Part shown: piece after piece, positions 20,866 through 31,782 of the stretch
How the letters are laid out: the number at the start of each line of letters is the position of its first letter
Position numbering within the stretch: position 1 is the stretch's first letter
Program-made: the position numbers and the translations under genes
Notes under the pieces: model-generated
Seen by the model: only the letters and a program-made list of their open reading frames with translations
Database searches by the model: none
What the model was told of the DNA's origin: nothing
DNA from: Cardinalis cardinalis
Taxonomy: Eukaryota > Chordata > Aves > Passeriformes > Cardinalidae
NCBI GenBank assembly: GCA_014549065.1
Contig: JACDOX010000082.1
Span: 2,203,266-2,267,265 of the forward strand
DNA: 64,000 bases
Direction: 5' to 3'

Positions 20866-23155
20866 TCTGGAAAGGTATTATACCCTCCCCTAAAAATGCA
20901 GTTTGTTTCAGAGAGAATCACCCAGAACAGCTGAGCTATTTAGGAGTATTTTGCTACCAGATTCACCAAGGGTTTTCAAAAATCACACCATTCTTTGTGG
21001 TTTCTTTGCTCTTGGCTGTTACCCATTATCTTCCCAAAAGCCAACCATTCTTCCATACTCAGCCCCAAAACACACAGATTATTACAGCACAAGCCCCTTG
21101 TGAGGCTATTACAAATTTTAAAAGCTTATTATAAGCCAATATTGTTTCAAGCAACTAGGTTTTCTAAGCAATAAGTCAAATAAAATTATACCAGCATACC
21201 TTCATGTTGTTGGAGCGAAGTTAGGAATAGTTCTATGGAAAACAAGGCAGTTCTTGGCACCCCATTGGCAACTGATCATTCCTTATGGCCATGCCTGTGT
21301 GAATGACTGAGAAGTTCCTCTGAGGTTTAAAGGTGTGAAACAGAGAAGCAGTGGTAAGGAAATTTTTCTTCCCCTCCCTCACAAAAGTCCTGCTTACTTT
21401 GGCTTTCTGTTCACAAAAAAAAAGAAAAAAAAAAAACAAAAACAAACAAAAAAACCACTCCAAAACCCTAAACAACACCCCACAAATTTCTTTCAGCTTC
21501 TGGCTGAGTACCCACAGGGCACCTTTAGTGCAGTGGCTTGCACACCACTTATCTTTTGGCTCTGGTTGACAGGAAGCAGGGATGTTGTGNCATGTGAGAG
21601 GAAGCAGGGTGGAGGAGGACAGTGGTGTGAGCATGGCTCCCTGGACTTTTTCTGCACGGTGGAATTTCCCAGGTGGGGTAAGCCCTGGTTGAGGACATTC
21701 CCCTGCCAAAGAGGCTGGCAGGAAATCCCAGGCTGGTGTAATACTGCCAAAAAAGGGTCTAGAAAATACTGATATGAGATAAGAATAAAGAAAAAGTACT
21801 GGGCAACACTCTGGTGAAGAGAAACCTGCAGGTTTCCCAGTGGGGTTTCCTGCCTGCCAGGGTCAGGTTCTCCTTGCCCACCTCCTGCCTGCAGTGCTGC
21901 CTGTGTAGCCACAGGCATTGAGCTGCATCTCACTATCCCTCTTCTGTCTTGGCTAAACTGGATAAGCATAGCATTCACATAGGGACAAAAGAGAGATCCA
22001 GTGTCTAACAGGAAAAAAATAGCTCCAGCCTTTGGGAGGTGGTGCAGGACAAACACCTCTCCTTGGCAAATGGCTGGCTTTCAGCAGGACTTTGCCCTCA
22101 GAAAGGTTGGAATGAGTTTCACAGGGTGTCAGTGTGAAAGCTCCATACAGCCAGGAGCCTGCTTAAAATGGGAAGGGGGATATGTGTAAAAAAAAAAAAT
22201 AGAAAGGAAAAAAATTAGTCTCATTTTTCACAGATGTATCAGGTGTGAAATAGGCACCTGCTCCAGTAGATAAAAGCAACCTTCAGTATAAAAAAGGTGT
22301 CCTAAAATTTTCCTAAATTGTGAGTAGATCCATCTTAATCATAATCCCCTTTCTTTCTTCTTTCAGCAGCAGCATGGGCCAGGACTCACCATGCATATCA
22401 AACATGGTGAGCAAGGACAGGACACCNAAATCTTTCCAGAGCAAACACCTGTCACTTTCAGTGCCTTGTGCTGCCCCTTCCCAATGCAGCTAACTGATAC
22501 AATTTCCAGCAGCTGGCACCAGCAAGGCAAAAGCACTGCCCATTGTGTGCCCAGTGCTTCCTGCACTGGAACATAGATGTTAAAAACAATCAGAACATTC
22601 CCAGACTTTATCCCCACCCTTGCCCTGCCCCGGCAAGCTGCAGGAGGGAGGTGGGAGAGAACATCTCCATCCCAAAGGTGATACATTCAAAACCTTCCCN
22701 CTGCAGGCAGGAAACTCTGCGTGGGCTCCGTCTTCCTGTTGGCAGATGTGTTGTATCACTGGAACATGTTCAACTGATAATCTTGATGGGCTCGATATTC
22801 TCCTTGAAATCAGGATGCTTTGTTCCAGCTGGGGCTGCTCTTTGTTTGCTCACTGAAGGCTCATGCTGCCCTCAGTCTTGTCTAACACGGGTCAGGGCCT
22901 CATCCAGACCCTTGCCCTGCTCTCTCCTGGAGNAGCTGGGAAGCAAAACCTGCTGCCTTTGGGGACTGAGTGCCTCCACAAGGGGTCTCTCTCTTTGCCA
23001 AGAGGGGAGGCTGCAGCCCCAAAGAGGTGCAGATGGCCAACACCACAGGCAGCAGGAGCAGCACCTGGAGCACCAGGGATCTCATCCACTCTCCCAGGTG
23101 TCACTGCCTTTGGAGTTAGGGCAGCTCAGGTGCTTTGACTCCAGAAATCACAGGG

Positions 23156-23525
23156 TGTCACAGANGTATTTTATGAAAAATCCTTTTGCCAGGATCTTTT
23201 CTCCTGAGAAGCTTCTCCATGTTTTGCTGCTTTGGAATGTGATTTGGAGAATTGTTTAGCCAGCATGTGAAATTGTTTTTACTTGATGACCAGTGACAGC
23301 CACCTGTGTCAAGGCTGTGAGCAGTCACAAGATTTTATTATCATTCCATTCCTTTCCTTTGCTACCCTTCTGCTGTCTCCTTTCTCTTTTCTTTTAGTGT
23401 ACTCTTAGTATATAATTTTCTTTTAATATAATAGATNTCATAAAATAATAAATCAGCCTTTTGAAACATGGAGTCAAGATTCTCATCTCTTCCCTCATCC
23501 TGGGACCCCTGTGAACACCACCACA
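23156..23525 (+). mobile_element. Endogenous retrovirus LTR (5' LTR of a truncated provirus)
   Basis: The element starts TGTCACAG and ends CACCACCACA (TG...CA), with AATAAA at 23447-23452. Its final 80 bp or so is almost identical to that of the LTR at 39514-39913, while the 5' half is more diverged. No target-site duplication brackets it. Instead TTTGGTGACCCTGAG follows directly, as in a retroviral leader. Confidence 0.75.
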
Positions 23526-23640
23526 TTTGGTGACCCTGAGTGAGGAACATTGCCACAACAGGGGACATTTTTAATGAGCTGAATATGTGATGGAGGTCAG
23601 CCCCCTCCTGTGCAAAGAGGTGAGTACCTGCTGCAAAGAA
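23526..23640 (+). mobile_element. Retroviral leader remnant with splice donor
   Basis: Directly after the LTR comes TTTGGTGACCCTGAGTGAGG, whose TGG sits where a tRNA primer-binding site would begin. A strong splice donor, AAAGAG|GTGAGTACC, has its GT at 23620-23621, about 95 nt into the leader. No recognisable gag, pol or env reading follows, so the provirus is broken. Its downstream limit is unknown. I could not name a matching tRNA. Confidence 0.5.
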
Positions 23641-26600
23641 AAAGAAAATCCAAGTCTGACAAGAAAGGAAAGACAAGAAGAGTAAAAATGCCATGGTTGA
23701 TGTGTGGCAGGGCAGGATGAAAAGTCATGACTCCAGCCCCAAATGAAAATATCTACTTGTAAAAATGTTTGTTGTGCACAACAACATGGGCAATAGGACA
23801 TCAGGAAGAAATNTGTTAACATAGATGGGGAACCTACATTTCAACCACCAGATATGAAACTTCTGGGATTGGAAGATAAACTTATGTTGAACACAATTTA
23901 CAACAATGTAAANTAATTATAATATCAGCTTGTTACTGGAGCACCTGATATTTTTTNATTGGATTTTTAAGACAGGATATTTTTTCAGTAAAGTAACTTT
24001 CTTTTTCTAATTTTACTTATCAAGGCAAGGGCAAAAGCAAGGCACATAAAAAGCAAATAATAATAATACTACACAGGGGAAAATACATAAATGTGGAGCA
24101 GAAAGATATGAAACCATTAGAAGGAAGAAACAGCTAGAGACAGAAATAGCTGCCTTGCCACGAGCAAGCGACAATTCCCTGAGAGAAGCTGACTCAGAAA
24201 AGAGGGCAGGCAGGACTGGAAAGCATGACTCACCCAGCTCAGGGAAAACCAAAGAGTAGGAAGGAGTGGAAAGAACTGACTGCAGGATGGCAAGAGGGGA
24301 AAAACCCTGTGATTTGTCATGGTTCTTTCACTGCAGGTCCTCCTTGTGCCATGCCTCTCACTTACTGCACTCCCACAGGCATGTCCCACCTGGAAGCTCC
24401 TCTGTGAGCAGAGGAATAGTCCTTGTCATATAAATACTCCTGGTCACTGCAAACAGAGATTGTGGTCATCTGGTCATCTGCAGCAGAGATTTAGGGAGCA
24501 AAGGGACAGCCTTGTACCAAACTGAACCAAAAAACCAGCAGTTGCCTCCAGAGGGCCCAAGAGCAAGGGCAAAGGGAGAAAAGCCCTTGTCCNTTTTCAG
24601 AACTGACCAGAGAAGGAGAGAGTAAAAATTGGAGGGGACAAAATATTTAATGGATGACTGATCCAGAGAACACTGACTGCCACAGCATGTCTTGCTCTCA
24701 GACCACAGACATTGCTCAAGTTTCTATGTTGCAGAAAAAAGTAACTTGAGATATACTATTCTAGCCTAGTAAAGTTTACTTCTCTCAATCCTTTTGTGGC
24801 TTAGGATAAAAAAATCAGATCTAAAAGAATATTTTTGAGGAAAAAAATAATCCTCTGAAGCATAGTCTTCAATCTAAGAGTTATCAAATCTATGTCATCA
24901 ACTGATTTCACTCACAAACTTCAAATCAAAGAGCCTCAGCGGTATTTGTGACATTTGTTTTCAAAACACAAACTATGCAGGAATTAGAAAACAAACCACC
25001 ACCAAGACAAATATGTTGTGGCTTATGTTTTTCATTTGAGAGTCATCTCAGACTCTTTTTCAGTGCCTCAAAGCCCTCTTCTGGCCACATTCATTAAGGG
25101 ATTAATCTATTAAGCCCAAACTGACAGAGTTGGGATGTGGGGGAGGGCACGTTGCACTTTCACTTAGCTCTAGTGACTTGCTGACTCCACACCTGGGGCT
25201 CACAGAAGGTAACTCACACACTCAGTTCTCTAGCATTCCCCCACAAAATCCCCCTTCCCCCTTCCAAGCAGAGAAGCTCCTGTAGAACTCACCATGACAG
25301 ACTCACAGAGCAGACCAGCTTGCATCACCCCAGAAGGCTGCTGAATATGCCCACAAGAGGCTAGGAACAGCAACAGGGAGGGAGGACACAGTAATTAGGA
25401 CAGGATTTTTGAATGACTGCCCAGATACAATGTAGATTCCCCTGCATGAGAGTTCAGATCCAGGTGACAAGCACTGTGATGAATTAACAATTCAGGAAGA
25501 CTCNAAGATCCAGATTCAAGGACATAAAACCCTTCCCTGGTTTCAAACATATTGATGTTGCNCCATAAATAGAGCAGCTAATGTTAGAAGTTACCTTATA
25601 CGCTTCTAACTGGGGATGCAGGGCTAAACCATGAGATGAACACAAGAAGCCCCATTCCAACCAGATCAGAAACCACCTAGTTTTGGCTTTTTGCCATCCC
25701 TGGTGAGCCTTCTGTCTCTGTGTCTGATGGATGAGGCTCAAGCCCCTGCCCTTGCCAAGCAACCTCTGCCATCTCAGGCAAGTTGCATGCCTCCTCTGAG
25801 TCACCACAGCCCTGAGGAGCACTTGGCACATGATGAAAACCTGCCTGTGCACTCCTCCTTAGCTTCATTACAAATGCTTTGGGTTTCTTTTAAAAGTTCT
25901 CCAGCTATGATATCTGTCACATCCACAGTCATGTGAGAACACGGTACACATGGCTTCAAACCAACTGCAGGCAGAGTTTGGAACTGTACCTAACATGATT
26001 GCTGTGTCATCGCTGCCAGGGGCATAGAGGAAGAGGTGGGTGAGCAGCCTAGGTGGGAAGAACTGTTCCTTTTTTAAAACATGTGGAGCAACACATCTAT
26101 GTGTATTCTCAGAGGAGTGAGTCTGTCCCACACAATTGTGATTTCCAAAGGCAATACATCTCCACATGACCAAATCCCTGACCTTCCTTCTCTCCTTNGT
26201 GTCACCGATCAAGACCTTTGTGTGTTGTTTTTCCTTAACTACATCCTACTTTTTTGCTTCCCCTCTCTGTCCTACTCATCACTCTCACTTCCCCTCTGAA
26301 GAAGCCTGGGGCCTGACCTAACACCACAATGAAAAACAGCTCATACTTTGCAGCCTCTCGTTCATTTTTGGCTGAGTGAAGGCTGATGTAGGTTGGACGT
26401 GGCGGCAGCACTCTTCAGNACAGTTTCCAGAGCTAAATGCTGGGAAGGAGCTGCTTTGCCTTTACCCTGTCCCCTCGGGGCTGCGGGGACTGGCCAGAGC
26501 AGGCTGGGCCATGGCCCCAGCTCTGTGCTCAGCAGGAATGTGAGAGCAGCACCCAGATCACAGCCCTGGCCCTTGCCCGACCCTGCCCCCTTCAGCAGTC

Positions 26601-27164
26601 AGCACGGAATGAGAGGGGAACAAAAAAACAGAACAAATACTTGGCAATAGTGCCTCAGCACTCTCTCCTGGCTATCAGCTTTGTCATTCAGGGATTTTTA
26701 GCGTGGTCAAACAGGATATTTTTGGCTATCTACGTCAGGAATCAGCACAAAGGGCATTGTGCCCTGCTTGCTACTTTCCCAGCTGAGAACCCTGGCTGCA
26801 AGCTAACTCCANGGCAAGCCAGTGGACATCCCCCAAATCCTCCTGCCTTGGGCCATCCCAGAGACTCCCCAGTGTGTGCCAGGCAGCCACTCTGTCCCTC
26901 TCCATGACCCTGCACACACAGCAGCCCTTGGGCTCACAGGGCAGTGGACACACAGCCGCCACTGTAGGATGCCCTACAGCCCTTGAACACTCCGACTGAC
27001 TCACAGGACAAATCTCTCCTCAAATTTTCTTCCCTTATTTAATTAAAACCTGTTCATAAGATAGAAGCAACGACCATNCTTCTTCTGTCTTCACCCTTTT
27101 TTTAAATGAAGTGGTTTAAGGATGTCCTGTGGGTCAGTCAGGCTGCAAAAACCCTCAAAGAAGG
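23641..27164. other. Intergenic region downstream of NXPE3
   Basis: No gene was recognised. The first few hundred bases could be decayed proviral interior. The region 26390-27000 is somewhat richer in GC and has frames without stops, but no recognisable protein. Confidence 0.45.
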
Positions 27165-30100
27165 AAGCCTGGATTATGTACAAGCTTTTATTATATGTCA
27201 GGCCTGACACACCAACAGAGATAAACATCAGGGTGCTTCAGTGCTAGGTCTCATGTCAGGCACAGATCACCCCTCTCCAAATATAAATCACATTAAAAAA
27301 ATTACTTAGAGTGAATTTAATCTATAAACCATAGTGTGAAACTCCTACCCAACACACAGCACAAAACATAATATGTAAAACTAAGGGAATTACTATGCAG
27401 CTATAAAAATATAAAGGACATGTGGTTACAGCAAACAAGATAAACTGAGACTAAATCAGATTAAATGGTTCAAGTAAACTTGCCCTCTTTATTAGGAACT
27501 TTTCATTCTCTGAGCTTTTTGGCTATTTAAATTGTTTTTCTGATTGCATCAGGAAACAAGACAGTAGAGCCTTCTGTATATTGTAAGCATTACAATAACA
27601 TACTTGTATTAGAAAAAACCAAGTTCTTTCTCTAACATACAGAGTTCTTCACTGCTCCCAACAGAGAGTAAGAGCCTTCCAAACAGTCTAAATATATATN
27701 AAATTATCTGGACTTAAGGAGTAAGTGCTTTATAAATGAAAAACACATTTGTGACTGAAGTTTTTGCTATTACTTAAACTGTCATGAATGTAAGAATGTT
27801 CTAATGCACACTTCTGCAACAAAACCAAAGCAAAACCCCAGCATCCTCCACCCCTCTAGAAGGCAAATTCAACCCTTCGTCCTTGTCATGTACCCATGAA
27901 ATTGTCACCTGCAGTACATAAAAAGTTGTACAGACACTTGTGGTAAGCAAAGTTTCCACGTTTAATTGCTTACCTATAACAAGTAAAGCAATGAAAAATG
28001 GTAATTTAAATCTCATGAAGCAGTGCTACATTTGCAGATGAAATTAGAAGCAACTGAAAACTTGAAAAAAGGGAAGCTTTTGCTTTTCATCCTCCCCTTC
28101 TCATCAACAATTCAACTAACATTTTTACTAAATTTCTAGAAGGAAGAAATCAGCCTAAGAATATACACNTGAGAAACAAGATTCAAAATATTACAGTGCA
28201 ACACTAATATATATAAAATAGAGTTTACTTACATTATAAATAAATTGCTCTGAAATCTTCTAATAAAAACAAAAAAAGTAGTTTATTTCACTGGAATTTG
28301 AGAGAGCTGGATTTTGAATAAAGAAATTAAAAAATAAATATCTAATGAAAGACTAATAATCAAAATTATCAGTACAAGAATGAAAATATAAAAAATAATA
28401 CAATGTCTTCCTTTCAAAGGAAGAAAATGCAAAGAAAGGGAAGACAAGGCTTTGAAAACTTTGTAAATTAATTTTTTATGTGTTGAGGAAGATACTTAAC
28501 AGATGCTGAGAAATTCTTTTCCAGTCNTGTTTCACATTAAGTAACTTCAAAAATAACCAACACCTTAACGTAAGTTCCTATTAAAATCCATTTAGAAGTT
28601 TAAATAAACTGATTTTAAAATATTTTATTGCTTCTGCGTTTGCATATCCCATATATACACAACTGGTAACATGATGAGATAGTTGGTAACAAGATAAGAG
28701 AAATGAAAAACTGTTCATAGATCACCTGAATGACATCTAAAAGCACAGTGTCCTCAAACACAGGCAAATCCTCAGATTCTTCATTTCTCTTCCCTGTCTA
28801 TTTCAGAGCCCAAAAAATAAAATCTTGAGCCTCATTCTAAACCAACTGGCAATTTCCCTGAAGTTCATTACTGATAAATTAGTTCATCTGTTGTTAAAAA
28901 ATTAATCTAATTAATCTAAAGTATGAGGTTCTACCAGAAGGCAATTAGACACCTTTTCTAATAGCAGTTCTGTTCTTTTTTTCTCAACTGTCAAAGCACT
29001 CAAAAGAATATTTTCTTCTCTCTCTGTGCTTGGTAGCTAACAGTGATATAAAGCTGCTGTTGAGGAGCAGTAGCAAGCACTACAACACCCAGAGAAGACA
29101 CATGCAGCCACAACATTTTCACACACAATATGGCTTTATGAGTTAAATTTAATGGTCAGTCCACAAATTCAGTAGTTTCCTTCAAAGAAGTCTGAAGTCT
29201 TATTTCCATGAGTATTATTAGGATAGAGTTGTTATTCAGGATGAAAGCCTTTACCTATTATAAAAATCACAACTGGAAAAGATGAAAGTTCATTTTTCAT
29301 TGTGGTAGTTTACTTTCCCAGACCTGAATTGGTGTGGCCTCTTTTTAGCAGAAGATAAATTGCCATTACCATATTAAAGTAAGCAATAGTTACCTAACAC
29401 TTATGTATGGGCAGATGCTGTGTGAGGCAGTTGTCAGTAGGAACCAGCAAATTGGACCTCTTAACTGCTGATTTGAAAAGCTAAGAATAGGTGTCATTTC
29501 AGTGTACACAATTCCTCCAGACATGTTTAAGCATTTTCAAATTGTAAAGTTTATAGATGGATAGTACTGATGCCTTTTACATGCTAAAATCATTTATATT
29601 TGTTTTTAAACCACTTCTCAGTTGCCCTTTAAAATGAACACAATAAGAAAGACTGTTGCTNTAGCTGGCAGCATTGGCTCTCTCAGGGCTCTGGCAATAA
29701 GAGCACAAAGTTCCTTAGGAGAGCAGCAAACCTAACAAGGAGTGAAACTTTTTTTAACATAAAAACATTTTGATAATTTTACTCTGTGCAACCTGCCAAT
29801 TTGCCTTATTAATCTTCTCAGTTTGCTCACAAAGACTCAACTGGGTTTTGACACAAGCCAGTGAAGACTGGCTTTGGCCTGAGTGGGACCAAAGACAAGA
29901 CAGCATGGAACACTTCTCTGCTGTTTAATTTGGGAGTTGACTTCATCACAAACTGTTTTCAAAGTGCTTCTAGTTAAAACTGTAGACAGGCTCAATCAAG
30001 TAAGCAGCAGTAAAGGCCAGGCCAGGAGGCAGAGAGCCACCAGCTGTCAGCCCAGCAAACCTGGGTCTGTGCCAAGCAGATGTGTGAGGGCAACCCTGGG

Positions 30101-31231
30101 CACGCTCAGCAGGGTGTGCCACCTTTTGTACTGGCAGCAGCAGAGCTCATGAAGAAATGACAGAACTGCCAGACCCTGAAAAGGAGTCATTGTGTGGCCT
30201 TGACCACCACTGCCAAAGCACACCAGGGGCTCTCAGGTCACTTGGCTCCCCATCCAGATTCGGGGTATGAAGATTCGGACACACCAGAGATTCGGACACA
30301 CCAGAGGGCAGCCCGCCTTCACAGGACCGTAAGGGAACGGCTGCAGCTCGCAGGCAATGGAAACACTTTCATTGGCAAATGAAACACTTTCACTGCCAAA
30401 TGCTTTAAGCTTCAAGTAGGCGAGCCTGCAACTTGAACTTGCAGAAACTGCCGGAGACAGTGTTTTCGCTGAGGTCACAAAACACACATATCGTCACTAA
30501 TGATAAATCAAGGACTAGACAGGGTATCAAAGCTCAAAAGAAATTCAGTAGTACAAGAAACCAAACTAAAATACTGGCTATTTGCACTATTTAGCAGCCA
30601 TCTGTAAACAACAAAGGTACCTAACTAGGGTGCTCGATTAAATTTCAGCAAATTCTTCATGACTTAATTCTACAGCTGTTGTGATTGTGCTTCTTTATAT
30701 TGGTGACTTTGGTATACTCCCATCACATTTCTAATTAGGACTTTGAAACAAGACACTGTGTTTCTCTGACACACAGCTGGAGGAGACATCCCTTAAGCTC
30801 TGGAATGCTGAGAGAAAGACCATTCCCAAAATCCTTCCCAGGTTTCACACACTGTTCTGAGCAACAAGACCCTGGCAACAGAATCAGTGTCACACNAATT
30901 AAATTAGGCATACAGTGCAGATAACTAGTAAAGCTAATAACCCAAATAGTCTCTTATTGAATCCTGCCAATTTCATTTAAGGTGCTCTCTAATAATCTCA
31001 GGTATGAATGACAAGCTTGAAGGAATCAACCTTCCAGGAAGATATGGCCTGAAGAGTCAACTCCTCTTTACCACTCTTTCACAGCTACCCAGACTTTAAG
31101 GCCACCCTACTTATCCTGCATGCAAGTGCAGTACCCAGAGCTCCTCCATATCATCCAGCCTCGTTCCACAGCTCAAAAGAGCAACTGTACTTGGGCTATA
31201 GCAAAAGGCGACATAGGGATACCCATTTGTG
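27165..31231 (-). other. NXPE3: NXPE3 3'UTR (provisional extent)
   Basis: The stretch below the NXPE3 stop codon is AT-rich and has several minus-strand AATAAA signals. Examples lie near 28623-28628, near 27488, and at 27187-27192, where the transcript next passes TGTGGGTCAG, a fair GU-rich element. I used the last as the outer limit. Alternative earlier ends are quite possible. Confidence 0.35.
30271..30401. repeat. Two neighbouring micro-duplications
   Basis: AGATTCGGACACACCAG occurs twice in tandem (30271-30287 and 30288-30304). About 55 bp further on, a 21-bp unit starting GAAACACTTTC occurs twice (30360-30380 and 30381-30401) with two differences. Both lie in a patch less AT-rich than its surroundings. 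Confidence 0.9.
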
Positions 31232-31782
31232 CTAAGTTTGCAGAGGGCACACATAAGATAAAAACGCATCTATTTGATTCTTAACAATTATTTCATTAGG
31301 GTGCAGGTTGTGCGGCAAGTAATGAGCCACAGACATCTCCCAAGCATCCACAAAGTGCACAGCAATTCCTGAGAACATTTTCCTCATGACAGAATCAAGC
31401 TGAAAGGAATACCAGTCACTGTTGAAGAGGCTCACTTCCGGCCCAAGCTCCTGCACGTTGGCGGTTCTGATGACGATCGCGGTCTTGGGGCTGCGGTCCA
31501 GCAGCTGCAGAACGGCCCTGCGGATGTTCCTGAGGCGGCGGATGTACACCTCCACGGGGAAGGTGCTGAAGTGGGACCAGATGGTGATGGCAATGACGGT
31601 GTTCCTGCCGCCCACGATGCTGTTGAGCTCGTTGGCGATGTAGCGCAGCTCGCTGCTGAACACGGTGGAGAAGCGGATGGGCGGCCCGTGGCAGCGGAAC
31701 TTCAGCAGGATGTTGTGCTTCAGGTCCACCGACATGAAAGGGCCCACGTTCTTAGGGCTGCCCAGGTTAAATTCCACCAGAT
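31232..31782 (-). CDS. NXPE3: NXPE3 coding exon 5 (aa 379-561), PC-esterase C-terminal half
   Basis: It encodes DLVEFNLGSPKNVGP, then RYIANELNSIVGGRNT, WSHFSTFPVEVYIRRL and the end VCPLQT with TAG. The acceptor is GGCCTTTCAG. It is highly similar to human throughout. Confidence 0.95.

Larger units (their letters stand above)
13461..23155. other. Intergenic region upstream of NFKBIZ
   Basis: I see no gene here. The region holds A-rich tracts (near 17335 and 21410-21480), a GAT/GAC microsatellite and a TCCA microsatellite, listed separately. It may carry enhancers for the inducible NFKBIZ gene, but I could identify none by eye. Confidence 0.5.

Noticed and set aside
20663..21134. Open frame with repeated His-Pro-Ser-Ile units
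   Set aside because: It is the TCCA microsatellite read in frame; the flanks have no protein similarity I recognise.
22543..23259. 238-codon plus-strand open frame
   Set aside because: It contains two Ns, runs into an LTR, and has no recognisable domain or splice context.
23641..24300. Possible retroviral gag downstream of the LTR leader
   Set aside because: No frame longer than about 90 codons and no motif such as a zinc knuckle or protease signature could be seen, so I did not call it.
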